64,000 nt of DNA from Ralstonia pickettii (GTDB taxonomy: Bacteria; Pseudomonadota; Gammaproteobacteria; Burkholderiales; Burkholderiaceae). Below the pieces are notes generated by a model. It was not told where the DNA came from. It made no database searches and saw nothing but the letters and a program-made list of their open reading frames with translations. Both the position numbers and the translations under genes were made by a program. Below are positions 1 through 8,615 of this stretch, one piece after another. The first letter of the stretch is position 1; each line of letters opens with the position of its first letter. The DNA lies in assembly GCF_030582395.1 (NCBI RefSeq), contig NZ_CP104382.1, positions 124,001 to 188,000 of the forward strand, in the 5' to 3' direction.

Positions 1-559
1 CAATGGCGCGAAGCCGTGGCGCAAGTCCGGGTCGGCTGACGCGGCGCAGCGGTTGATCGGCTTAAACATCGCGCTGGCGATTCGCGCCAGCCTGCGCCGC
101 GCGAGCGTGATGGCGCGTCATCACGATCACTTCATCGACGCAGCACCGGTGCGCGGCATCGTCATCGAACGCCATCGCCTTGATGCGAGCGTGCCGCAAC
201 GCGCCCCAGGGCTTTCAATGCCGTGCCCCCGTTTTTACGAATGGCTTCGAGATAACACCGGACCGTGGATTTAACTCATTTTGGGTAATTTAGAGCAAGG
301 CCTTCAAACATAATCGCCCGAGTGCGTCAGCGCGCGAACCTTTGCGCCATGCTGGCACCGCGTCGGGCGGGGATCTTCTCACGCAGATTGTCGTCATGAC
401 GAGGGTTTTAGGCGTTTGACAATGTTTGCAATTGACGCCGCATTGGTTAATAGACTTAATTTGATCGTGCCATCCAGTTAATCTGGAGGTGCACCGATAA
501 AACACTGAGTAGGGCGGGGCCGCGCATTATCAAGCGCATATTTGAAACGGGAGACAGAG
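1..559. other. Left edge, no confidently recognised gene
   Basis: A frame open from the window edge ends at a TGA at 37-39 (last residues EAVAQVRVG) and could be the tail of a gene lying to the left. Another plus frame is open from 2 to 274 but resembles nothing I recognise. A short minus-strand stretch around 180-270 reads like protein (LEAIRKNGGTALKALG) but has no start and soon stops, so it may be a decayed gene. From 280 to 540 the sequence is more AT-rich and probably carries the promoter of the collagen-like gene; TTGACA lies at 416-421, but no convincing -10 sits at the right distance. Confidence 0.4.
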
Positions 560-1699
560 ATGAAGACATTGCAACGAGGGACCCTGGTTTCGGCGGCCTT
601 GGCCGGCCTGCTTGTACTGGGCGGTTGCGCCAGTTCGGGCTCGGGCGACATGAGCGGCACCACTGGCAGCGGCGGCAGTTCGGCCAACAATGGTGGCGGT
701 GGCTCCGGTTCCAACGGCTCTGGCGGCACGACGCCCACCGCCTCCACCACCCCCACCGGCGACGTGGCCAACAAGGGTGGCGGCGTGCTGACGGCCACAG
801 GCGGTGCCGTCAGCGGACTCGGTTCGACCATCGGCGGCAGCAATCTGCCGGGGGCATCGGGGTTAGGCAACGTGGTCGACAACGTAGGCAAAACGGTGTC
901 GGCGCTGGGCACCGGCGTGCAGTCGGGCCTGGGCAGCATTGGTACCAACCCGAACCCGATCGGCACCACGGTATCGAGCACCGGCAACGTGGTGACGCAA
1001 GCGGGCAACACCGTCGATGCCACGGGTGCCCTTGTCAGCAGTCTCGGTTCAGGGCCGCTGCAGCCGCTTTCGCCGGTGACATCACCGGTGGGCGGGGCGG
1101 TCTCGCAGGTTGGGCAGGCGGTGGCCGGTGCGGGCGGCACGCTCGGCACGGGCTTGTCGAGCGGGCCGGTGGAACAGGTCACGCAGCAGCTCAGCTCGAC
1201 CGTGGTGCCGCTCACCTCGCAGGTGACCACCGCTACGCAGACACTGGGTAACGCAACGGGCCTAGGCGCTCCGGCAACCAACCTGCTGCAAACGGTGGGC
1301 GGCGGCGTAGCGAATGTCGGCACGTCGCTGACGGCGACCAACGCCCCGGTCGTCTCCGGTTTGGGCGGTGTGGTGACCGCCACAGGCAACACGGTGGCCG
1401 CCTTGGGCGGGGTGACCTCCACGCCGGGCGGCGCAACGTCGGCCAACCCGCTGGCACCGATTACCGGCGCACTGGGCGGCGTGGGCGGTGGCAGCAATCC
1501 GCTGGGCAGCGTGACGGGCGCACTGGGCGGCGCCGCTGGGGGCGGCACGACGGCTGGGGGTGCGACTGCGCCTGTCGGCTCGCTTGTCACCACCGTCGGC
1601 ACGTCGCTGACGTCCACCGGGGCTGCGACGCCGCTTGCACCCGTCACGGGCGCCGTGGGCGGCGCATTGACCACAGTGGGCAGCGCATTGCATCACTGA
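560..1699 (+). CDS. Collagen-like (Collagen_mid type) lipoprotein
   Basis: Predicted surface or periplasmic lipoprotein of 379 aa. It begins MKTLQRG, has a hydrophobic segment and a lipobox ending LGGC at about residue 23, so signal peptidase II processing is expected. The mature part is nearly all Gly, Ser, Thr, Ala, Val and Asn, in degenerate blocks such as VGGAVSQVGQAV and TATGNTVAALGG, typical of the bacterial collagen middle-region family. The ATG at 560 is preferred to an in-frame TTG at 542 because GGGAGA lies just before it and the signal peptide starts there. The long opposite-strand frame over the gene comes from its repetitive GC-rich codons. Function unknown, possibly envelope structure. 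Confidence 0.8.
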   Translation: MKTLQRGTLVSAALAGLLVLGGCASSGSGDMSGTTGSGGSSANNGGGGSGSNGSGGTTPTASTTPTGDVANKGGGVLTATGGAVSGLGSTIGGSNLPGASGLGNVVDNVGKTVSALGTGVQSGLGSIGTNPNPIGTTVSSTGNVVTQAGNTVDATGALVSSLGSGPLQPLSPVTSPVGGAVSQVGQAVAGAGGTLGTGLSSGPVEQVTQQLSSTVVPLTSQVTTATQTLGNATGLGAPATNLLQTVGGGVANVGTSLTATNAPVVSGLGGVVTATGNTVAALGGVTSTPGGATSANPLAPITGALGGVGGGSNPLGSVTGALGGAAGGGTTAGGATAPVGSLVTTVGTSLTSTGAATPLAPVTGAVGGALTTVGSALHH

Positions 1700-1862
1700 G
1701 CGTGCGCAACATGACGGGCCGGCCTGTGCGCCTGGCCCGTCATCGAGCCGCTCCTGTTGCGTGCGGAACGGCGCTTAAGCATGTTCGTATGACGCGGCTT
1801 GCCGTTTTTCGGCATACAGTACGCCTGACTGCGCGTCCCCCCGCGCGCATCAGGAGACTTCA

Positions 1863-2171
1863 ATGATCCAGTACGCATTGTTCGCCCGGCTGACCGCCAA
1901 ACCGGGCAAAGAGCAGGCAGTGGCCGATTTCCTTTCCGCCGGTCTGCAAATGGCCAACCAGGAAGCGACCACACCCATCTGGTTTGCGCTGCGCATTGCC
2001 CCCAATGTCTTCGGCATCTTCGATGCCTTTGCCAGCGAGCAGGATCGCCAGGCACATCTCGACGGCCCGATTGCCAAGGCGCTCATGGCGAATGCGGCCG
2101 AGTTGCTGGCCTCACCACCCGACATTGCGCCGATCGAGGTGCTCGGCATGAAGAACACCGGCGCAACCTGA
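1863..2171 (+). CDS. Antibiotic biosynthesis monooxygenase (ABM)-fold protein
   Basis: A 102-aa cytoplasmic protein with the pattern of the ABM/putative quinol monooxygenase family: a start like YALFARLTAKPGKE, a central FGIFDAFASEQDRQAHL and a closing IEVLGMK strand. Members are ferredoxin-like dimers, some of which oxidise quinols or other small aromatics, but many have no known substrate and none can be inferred here. AGGAGA sits 7 bp before the ATG. The gene is monocistronic and converges on prpF across a shared terminator. Confidence 0.8.
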   Translation: MIQYALFARLTAKPGKEQAVADFLSAGLQMANQEATTPIWFALRIAPNVFGIFDAFASEQDRQAHLDGPIAKALMANAAELLASPPDIAPIEVLGMKNTGAT

Positions 2172-2193
2172 GTCCCCTCCAAAAAAAGAAAAG

Positions 2194-2234
2194 AAAACCG
2201 CCGCATCCAGCCCTCAGCCAGATGCGGCGGTTTT
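2194..2234. terminator. Bidirectional intrinsic terminator between the ABM gene and prpF
   Basis: Perfect 14-bp stem AAAACCGCCGCATC / GATGCGGCGGTTTT with a 13-nt loop. The A-rich left flank and T-rich right flank let it work for both convergent genes. Confidence 0.9.
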
Positions 2235-2256
2235 GCTTTGCACGCGTGTTCAGCCT

Positions 2257-3441
2257 TTAGCCCGGCACGCGCACCCAGCCTTCCATCAATACGCGCGCGC
2301 TGCGGCTCATGATGGCCTTGGTGACCGTCCATTCGCCGTCAACGAGCTTGGCCTCCGCGCCCACGCGCAGGGTGCCGGACGGATGCCCGAAGCGTACCGC
2401 GCCACGTTCTCCACCGCCCGCTGCCAGGTTGACCAGCGTTCCTGGAATGGCGGCTGCCGTGCCGATGGCGACCGCGGCCGTGCCCATCATGGCGTGGTGC
2501 AGCTTGCCCATCGACAACGCGCGTACGAGCAGATCCACATCGCCCGCGCCGACCTTCTTGCCGCTCGATGCCACGTAGTCCTTCGGCGGTGCGACGAACG
2601 CCACCTTGGGCGTGTGCTGCCGCGTGGCGGCTTGGTCGATGCTCTTGATCAGGCCCATGCGCACCGCGCCGTGCGCCCGAATGGTCTCGAACATCGCCAG
2701 CGCTTTCGCATCGCCGTTGATGGCGTCCTGCAGCTCGGTGCCGGTATAGCCGATGGCCTCTGCGTTGAGGAAGATCGTGGGAATCCCCGCGTTGATCATG
2801 GTCGCCTTGAGCGTGCCTACGCCGGGCACGTCGAGATCGTCGACGAGGTTGCCGGTGGGGAACATCGCGCCGCCCCCGTCACCCTCTTCTTCTGCCGCCG
2901 GGTCGAGGAATTCGAGTTGCACTTCGGCCGCCGGGAACGTCACACCGTCCAGTTCGAAGTCGCCCGTCTCTTGCACCGCGCCGTTGGTGATGGGCACGTG
3001 CGCAATGATGGTCTTGCCGATGTTGGCCTGCCAGATGCGGATGATGGCGATGCCGTTTTGCGGCACCCGGCTCGCATCGACCAGACCGTTGCTGATGGCG
3101 AACGGCCCAACCGCTGCAGAGAGGTTGCCGCAGTTGCCCGACCAGTCGACGAACGGCTTGTCGATGGAGACTTGGCCGAAGAGGTAATCCACGTCATGGT
3201 CGGGGCGCGTGCTCTTGGCGAGGATGACCGTCTTGCTGGTGCTCGACGTGGCGCCGCCCATGCCGTCGATCTGCTTGCCGTACGGGTCGGGGCTGCCAAT
3301 CACGCGCAAGAGCAGCGCGTCGCGCACAGCGCCGGGCTGCTGCGCTGGAAACGGCAAGTCTTGCAGACGGAAAAATACGCCCTTGCTGGTGCCGCCACGC
3401 ATGTAGGTGGCGGGAATCTTCACTTGCGCGGGGTGGCTCAT
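2257..3441 (-). CDS. prpF: 2-methylaconitate cis-trans isomerase PrpF
   Basis: PrpF isomerises the trans-type product of AcnD to cis-2-methylaconitate, which permits the AcnD route of the 2-methylcitrate cycle. The 394-aa protein has the family N-terminus (IPATYMRGGTSKGVFF), the GGATSSTSKT segment and the WSGNCGNLSAAVGPFAI motif with its conserved Cys, as in diaminopimelate-epimerase-fold enzymes. Its ATG overlaps the acnD stop by 4 nt (ATGA), so translation is coupled. It is the last gene of the prp operon and ends at the terminator just downstream. Confidence 0.95.
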   Translation of the reverse strand: MSHPAQVKIPATYMRGGTSKGVFFRLQDLPFPAQQPGAVRDALLLRVIGSPDPYGKQIDGMGGATSSTSKTVILAKSTRPDHDVDYLFGQVSIDKPFVDWSGNCGNLSAAVGPFAISNGLVDASRVPQNGIAIIRIWQANIGKTIIAHVPITNGAVQETGDFELDGVTFPAAEVQLEFLDPAAEEEGDGGGAMFPTGNLVDDLDVPGVGTLKATMINAGIPTIFLNAEAIGYTGTELQDAINGDAKALAMFETIRAHGAVRMGLIKSIDQAATRQHTPKVAFVAPPKDYVASSGKKVGAGDVDLLVRALSMGKLHHAMMGTAAVAIGTAAAIPGTLVNLAAGGGERGAVRFGHPSGTLRVGAEAKLVDGEWTVTKAIMSRSARVLMEGWVRVPG

Positions 3442-6035
3442 GCTGCTTCCTTGTTCGATTCCAAAAAGTCCTGCGCAAAGCGCTGCAGCACACCGCCGGC
3501 TTCGTAGATCGACACTTCCTCGTCGCTGTCCAGGCGGCAGGTGACGGGCACTTCGACACGTTCGCCGTTCTTGCGGTGGATGACGAGCGTGAGGTCCGTG
3601 CGCGGTTTGCGTTGGCCGATCACATCAAAGGTTTCGGTGCCGTCAATGCCGAGCGTCAGGCGCGTGGTGCCGGGCTTGAACTCCAGCGGCAACACGCCCA
3701 TGCCGATCAGGTTCGTGCGATGGATGCGCTCGAACCCTTCGGCCACGATGGCTTCTACGCCGGCCAGGCGCACGCCCTTGGCGGCCCAGTCGCGTGAGCT
3801 GCCCTGGCCGTAGTCGGCGCCCGCAATCACGATCAGCGGCTGCTTGCGGTCCATGTAGGTCTCGATCGCTTCCCACATGCGCGTGACCTTGCCTTCAGGC
3901 TCGATGCGCGCGAGCGAACCTTTCTTCACCGCGCCATCGACCACGGCCATCTCGTTGATGAGCGTCGGGTTGGCAAACGTCGCGCGTTGCGCGGTCAGGT
4001 GATCGCCGCGGTGCGTGGCGTACGAGTTGAAGTCTTCTTCCGGCAGGCCCATCTTGGCGAGGTATTCACCAGCGGCGCTGCTGGCCAGGATGGCGTTGGA
4101 CGGCGAAAGGTGATCGGTCGTGATGTTGTCGCCAAGCACCGCCAGCGGGCGCAAGCCCTTGAGCGTGCGCTCACCGGCCAGCGCGCCTTCCCAATAGGGC
4201 GGGCGGCGGATGTAGGTGCTCTGCGGGCGCCAGTCGTACAGCGGGCTCACATTGGCCACAGACGTGCTGCGCTGCTCGAACATCGGGATGTACACCTTGC
4301 GGAACTGCTCCGGCTTGACCGATGCGCGCACGATGGCGTCGATCTCTTCGTCGGTCGGCCACAGGTCTTTCAGCAGGATCGGCTTGCCGTTGGCATCGGT
4401 ACCGAAGCTGTCGCGCTCGATATCGAAACGCACGGTGCCTGCAATCGCATAGGCCACCACCAGCGGCGGGGATGCGAGGAACGCCTGCTTGGCATACGGG
4501 TGGATGCGGCCGTCGAAGTTGCGGTTGCCCGACAGCACGGCCGTGGCGTACAGGTCGCGGTCGATGATCTCTTGCTGGATCTTCGGGTCCAGCGCGCCGC
4601 TCATGCCGTTGCAGGTGGTGCAGGCAAACGCGACGATGCCAAAGCCGAGTTTTTCCAGTTCGTGCTTCAGGCCGGCCTCTTCCAGATACAGCTCAACGGC
4701 CTTGGAGCCCGGCGCGAGCGAACTCTTCACCCACGGTTTGCGGGTCAGGCCCAGGCGGTTGGCATTGCGCGCCAGCAGCGCCGCGGCAATCACGTTGCGC
4801 GGGTTGCTGGTATTCGTGCAGCTCGTGATGGCCGCGATGATGACAGCGCCATCGGGCATCTGGCCCGGCGTGTCTTCCCACTTGCCGGCGATGCCCTTGG
4901 CGGCCAGTTCGGTCGTCGCCACACGTGCGTGCGGGTTGGACGGGCCGGCCATGTTGCGCACCACGCTCGACAGGTCGAAGCGCAGCACGCGTTCGTATTC
5001 GGCGTTCTTGAGCGTGTCGGACCACAGGCCCGCGGTCTTGGCATACGTCTCGACCAGCTTGACCTGCTCGTCGCTGCGGCCCGTGAGGCGCAGGTAGTCG
5101 AGCGTGTTGTCGTCAATCGAGAACATTGCCGCGGTGGCACCGTACTCGGGGGCCATGTTCGAGATGGTGGCGCGGTCGCCCAGCGTGAGCTTGGATGCGC
5201 CTTCGCCGTAAAACTCGAGGTAGGCGCCCACCACCTTTTGCTTGCGCAGGAATTCGGTCAGCGCCAGCACGATGTCGGTGGCGGTGATGCCGGGCTGGCG
5301 CTGCCCGGTCAACTCCACGCCCACGATGTCCGGCAGGCGCATCCACGAGGCGCGGCCCAGCATCACGTTTTCGGCTTCCAGGCCGCCCACGCCGATGGCG
5401 ATCACACCGAGTGCGTCGACGTGGGGCGTGTGGCTGTCGGTGCCGACGCAGGTGTCGGGGTAAGCCACGCCGTCGTGTGCCTGGATGACGGGAGACATCT
5501 TCTCCAGGTTGATCTGGTGCATGATTCCGTTGCCCGCCGGGATCACATCGACGTTCTTGAACGCGAGCTTGGTCCAGTCGATGAAGTGGAAGCGGTCTTC
5601 GTTGCGGCGGTCTTCAATGGCGCGGTTCTTGGCGAAGGCGTCGGGGTCGAAGCCGCCGCACTCTACGGCCAGCGAGTGGTCGACGATCAACTGCACTGGC
5701 ACGACCGGGTTGACCTTGGCGGGGTCGCCACCCTGGTCGGCAATGGCGTCGCGCAGGCCGGCGAGGTCGACCAGCGCGGTTTGGCCCAGGATGTCATGGC
5801 AGACCACGCGCGCCGGAAACCAGGGGAAATCCAGATCGCGCTTGCGTTCGATGAGTTGCTTGAGCGAGTCGGTGAGGGTGGTCGGGTCGCAGCGGCGGAC
5901 CAGATTCTCGGCGAGGACGCGGGAGGTGTAGGGGAGCTTGTCGTAGGCGCCCGGTTGGATGGCTTCGACGGCTTCTCTGGCGTCGAAGTAGTCGAGTGAC
6001 GTGCCGGGGAGGGGTTTGCGGTGTGCTGTGTTCAT
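3438..6035 (-). CDS. acnD: Fe/S-dependent 2-methylcitrate dehydratase AcnD
   Basis: Aconitase-family enzyme that dehydrates 2-methylcitrate in propionate catabolism, replacing PrpD in organisms that also carry prpF. At 865 aa it is the usual AcnD length. The 4Fe-4S ligands are visible in SCTNTSNP (near residue 405) and CTTCNG (near 471-475). The C-terminal swivel domain includes QGSSRDWAAKG. The start MNTAHRKPLPG fits the family. The gene lies between prpC and prpF; the 275-bp gap from prpC holds a large palindromic element but no gene. Confidence 0.95.
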   Translation of the reverse strand: MNTAHRKPLPGTSLDYFDAREAVEAIQPGAYDKLPYTSRVLAENLVRRCDPTTLTDSLKQLIERKRDLDFPWFPARVVCHDILGQTALVDLAGLRDAIADQGGDPAKVNPVVPVQLIVDHSLAVECGGFDPDAFAKNRAIEDRRNEDRFHFIDWTKLAFKNVDVIPAGNGIMHQINLEKMSPVIQAHDGVAYPDTCVGTDSHTPHVDALGVIAIGVGGLEAENVMLGRASWMRLPDIVGVELTGQRQPGITATDIVLALTEFLRKQKVVGAYLEFYGEGASKLTLGDRATISNMAPEYGATAAMFSIDDNTLDYLRLTGRSDEQVKLVETYAKTAGLWSDTLKNAEYERVLRFDLSSVVRNMAGPSNPHARVATTELAAKGIAGKWEDTPGQMPDGAVIIAAITSCTNTSNPRNVIAAALLARNANRLGLTRKPWVKSSLAPGSKAVELYLEEAGLKHELEKLGFGIVAFACTTCNGMSGALDPKIQQEIIDRDLYATAVLSGNRNFDGRIHPYAKQAFLASPPLVVAYAIAGTVRFDIERDSFGTDANGKPILLKDLWPTDEEIDAIVRASVKPEQFRKVYIPMFEQRSTSVANVSPLYDWRPQSTYIRRPPYWEGALAGERTLKGLRPLAVLGDNITTDHLSPSNAILASSAAGEYLAKMGLPEEDFNSYATHRGDHLTAQRATFANPTLINEMAVVDGAVKKGSLARIEPEGKVTRMWEAIETYMDRKQPLIVIAGADYGQGSSRDWAAKGVRLAGVEAIVAEGFERIHRTNLIGMGVLPLEFKPGTTRLTLGIDGTETFDVIGQRKPRTDLTLVIHRKNGERVEVPVTCRLDSDEEVSIYEAGGVLQRFAQDFLESNKEAA

Positions 6036-6060
6036 GGTGTGGGTCCATCCCTTGTTTCTC

Positions 6061-6240
6061 CCCCTGCCGGGGGCGACTCACTTTCTTTGTCTTGCCAAAG
6101 AAAGTAAGCAAAGAAAGGCGCGCCCGAGATGGCGACTTCCCCTTGAATTTCTGTAACCAGGCGGAGACGGGAAAAACTCGCTTCGCTCAGACAGTTTCCC
6201 GTCTTTTTTCCGCCCGCTTACAGAAATTCAAGGCGCCATC
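6061..6240. repeat. Composite extragenic palindrome (REP-like) inside the prp operon
   Basis: Three nested inverted repeats fill the prpC-acnD gap. CCCC-TGCC-GGGG lies at 6061-6072. CTTTCTTTG/CAAAGAAAG lies at 6081-6104. A long hairpin at 6128-6240 has outer arms GATGGCG/CGCCATC, then CCTTGAATTTCTGTAA (6141-6156) with TTACAGAAATTCAAGG (6218-6233), then GGCGGA/TCCGCC and GACGGGAAA/TTTCCCGTC. The CTTTCTTTG...CAAAGAAAG motif is of a type I recall as dispersed in Burkholderiales genomes. It may shape differential expression or stability of the operon mRNA. Confidence 0.8.
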
Positions 6241-6310
6241 AAGGGCAGGAACGTCAACGGCCACACCGTCGGTGGGTTTGTGTTGACGCTCCTTTCTTCC
6301 TTCCTATTTC

Positions 6311-7480
6311 TTACGGGCGCTTGCCGATCGGTACGAACTTCAGGTCGTCGGGGCCGGTGTAGTTGGCGCTCGGGCGGATGATCTTGTTGTCGATGCGTTG
6401 CTCGATGATGTGCGCTGCCCAGCCGGACGTCCGCGCGATCACGAACAGCGGGGTGAACATCGCGGTCGGCACGCCCATCATGTGGTACGACACGGCGCTG
6501 AACCAGTCCAGGTTGGGGAACATCTTCTTGATGTCCCACATCACGGTTTCAAGGCGCTCGGCAATGTCGAACATCTTGGTGTTGCCGGCTTCCTTCGACA
6601 GCTTGCGCGCGACTTCCTTGATGACCTTGTTGCGCGGGTCGGACACGGTGTACACCGGGTGGCCGAAACCGATCACGACTTCCTTGGCTTCCACGCGGCG
6701 GCGGATGTCGGCTTCGGCCTCGTCCGGGGTGTCGTAGCGTTTCTGGATTTCGAAGGCGACTTCATTGGCGCCGCCGTGCTTCGGGCCGCGCAGTGCACCG
6801 ATTGCGCCGGTGATTGCGGAGTAGATGTCCGAGCCCGTGCCGGCAATCACGCGGCCGGTAAACGTCGATGCGTTGAACTCGTGCTCGGCATACAGGTTGA
6901 GCGACACGTGCATGGCGTCGACCCACGACTTGGGCGGCTCCACGCCGTGCAGCAGGTGCAGGAAGTGGCCGCCGATGGAGTCGTCGTCCGTTTCGACTTC
7001 GATGCGCTTGCCGTTGTGGCTGTAGTGGTACCAGTACAGCAGCATCGAGCCGAGCGAGGCCATCAGGCGGTCGGCGATGTCGCGTGCGCCGGGGGTGGCG
7101 TGGTCGTCCTTTTCGGGCAGCACCGTGCCCAGCACCGACACGCCCGTGCGCATCACGTCCATCGGGTGGGCGGAGGCGGGCACCCATTCCAGGGCGGCCT
7201 TCACGTTGGCGGGCAGGCCGCGCAGCGCCTTCAGCTTGGCCTTGTAGGCAGCCAGCTCGGCCTTGTTCGGCAGCTTGCCGTGCACCAGCAGGTGGGCGAC
7301 TTCTTCAAACTCGCACGCGCCGGCCAGGTCGAGGATGTCGTAGCCGCGGTAGTGCAGGTCGTTGCCGGTGCGGCCAACGGTACATAGCGCGGTGTTGCCG
7401 GCTGTCACGCCCGACAGGGCCACGGACTTCTTCGGCTTGAAGGCGCCTGCGTTCGGCGTGCTGTTATCGGCTTCGCTCAT
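6311..7480 (-). CDS. prpC: 2-methylcitrate synthase PrpC
   Basis: Condenses propionyl-CoA with oxaloacetate to 2-methylcitrate. The 389-aa protein is a type II citrate synthase-fold enzyme: AEHEFNAST at 198-206, GPKHGGAN with His235, and GHPVYT with catalytic His274. The ATG at 7480 is chosen because AAGGAG lies 9 bp upstream; the frame is open further upstream, but that extension runs into the prpB gap and has no family resemblance. It follows prpB by 46 bp in the same operon. Confidence 0.95.
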   Translation of the reverse strand: MSEADNSTPNAGAFKPKKSVALSGVTAGNTALCTVGRTGNDLHYRGYDILDLAGACEFEEVAHLLVHGKLPNKAELAAYKAKLKALRGLPANVKAALEWVPASAHPMDVMRTGVSVLGTVLPEKDDHATPGARDIADRLMASLGSMLLYWYHYSHNGKRIEVETDDDSIGGHFLHLLHGVEPPKSWVDAMHVSLNLYAEHEFNASTFTGRVIAGTGSDIYSAITGAIGALRGPKHGGANEVAFEIQKRYDTPDEAEADIRRRVEAKEVVIGFGHPVYTVSDPRNKVIKEVARKLSKEAGNTKMFDIAERLETVMWDIKKMFPNLDWFSAVSYHMMGVPTAMFTPLFVIARTSGWAAHIIEQRIDNKIIRPSANYTGPDDLKFVPIGKRP

Positions 7481-7526
7481 GGTGTGGTCTCCTTGGATGC
7501 GTTGAATTGGTTTGGATGCGGAGGCG

Positions 7527-8423
7527 TTATTTCTGTGCGGCAAACAGCGCGTCGAGCTTGTCTTCGTACGCGTGGTAGCCAAGATATTGGTATAGATCGG
7601 CGCGCGACTGCATGGTTTCCACGGCCGCCTTCTGGGTGCCGTCACGCATCACGGTCTGATAGAAGTTGAGTGCCGCTGCGTTCATCGCGCGGTAGGCGCC
7701 GCAGCAGTACAGCGCGATATCCACGTTGGCGCTACGCAGTTCGTCGGTGGTAAAGAGAGGCGTGCTGCCGAACTCGGTCAGGTTGGCCAGGATGGGCACC
7801 TTCACGGCGGCCTTGAAGCGGCGGTAGTCGTCCAGCGTCTTCATGGCTTCCGGAAAGATCATGTCGGCGCCCGCTTCCACATAGGCGACGGCGCGCTCGA
7901 TGGCGGCATCGATGCCTTCGGAGGCGGCCGCATCGGTGCGGGCCATGATGACGAAATCGTCATCGGTGCGCGCGTCCACGGCGGCCTTCACGCGGTCGAC
8001 CATCTCGTCGGTGGAAACGACTTCCTTGCCGGGGCGATGGCCGCAACGCTTTTGACCAACCTGGTCTTCCAGGTGAACGGCGGCCACACCGGCCTTGATG
8101 AACGAACGAATGGTGCGTGCGATGTTGAAGGCGCCGCCCCAGCCCGTGTCGATGTCGACCATCAGCGGGATCTGCACGGCGTCGGTGATGCGGCGGGCGT
8201 CGATCAGCACGTCTTCCATCGTGCTGATGCCCAGGTCCGGAATGCCCAGCGAGTTGGCCGCCACGCCGCCGCCCGACAGGTACACGGCCTTGAAGCCGGT
8301 CTGCTCGGCCATCTTCGCAGCGTAGGCGGTGATGGCGCCCACCACTTGCAGCGGTTGGGATTCAGCCACGGCGGCACGGAATTTGGCGCCGGCGCTGGTG
8401 AGGTGTCGTTGCGTTGTGCTCAT
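7527..8423 (-). CDS. prpB: 2-methylisocitrate lyase PrpB
   Basis: Splits 2-methylisocitrate into pyruvate and succinate, the last step of the cycle. The 298-aa protein belongs to the ICL/PEPM superfamily, with metal-binding VDIDTGWGG near residues 89-97 and the catalytic KRCGHRPGK loop (Cys127). It is the first gene of the leftward operon, directly downstream of the intergenic region shared with divergent prpR. GGAG lies 7-8 bp before the ATG. Confidence 0.95.
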   Translation of the reverse strand: MSTTQRHLTSAGAKFRAAVAESQPLQVVGAITAYAAKMAEQTGFKAVYLSGGGVAANSLGIPDLGISTMEDVLIDARRITDAVQIPLMVDIDTGWGGAFNIARTIRSFIKAGVAAVHLEDQVGQKRCGHRPGKEVVSTDEMVDRVKAAVDARTDDDFVIMARTDAAASEGIDAAIERAVAYVEAGADMIFPEAMKTLDDYRRFKAAVKVPILANLTEFGSTPLFTTDELRSANVDIALYCCGAYRAMNAAALNFYQTVMRDGTQKAAVETMQSRADLYQYLGYHAYEDKLDALFAAQK

Positions 8424-8530
8424 GAAGGCTCCAAAAAGAACGGCTCAAGAGAGCAGGAAGCGCGCCACCCGCGTGGGCAGACGTAACCCTTTGATTTGTA
8501 TGAATGTGACGTTGGCGCCTACGCGCACAT

Positions 8531-8580
8531 GATTTCAGAAACGAAATTCGCGATTTCAATATGGAAACACGGCGCATAAT
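8531..8580. promoter_or_regulatory. Candidate PrpR operator and prpR -10 in the prpR-prpB intergenic region
   Basis: Repeated GATTTC/GAAAT boxes occur: GATTTC at 8531-8536, TTTC-AGAAAC-GAAA at 8533-8546, and GAAAT-TCGCG-ATTTC at 8543-8557. CATAAT at 8575-8580 could be a prpR -10 element. PrpR normally activates a sigma-54 promoter upstream of prpB, but I could not find a clear GG-N10-GC element on the minus strand, so the operator call is inference from symmetry and position. Confidence 0.35.
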
Positions 8581-8615
8581 GTCGGGACTGCTGTTTTTCC
8601 CTGCCGCACCGCACC

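Noticed and set aside
478..1674. Long minus-strand frame of about 400 codons over the collagen-like gene
   Set aside because: It is an antisense shadow of repetitive GC-rich codons; the plus strand has a signal peptide, lipobox and family match.
3987..5999. 670-codon plus-strand frame inside acnD
   Set aside because: acnD on the other strand is full length with all Fe-S ligands; the plus frame has no motif.
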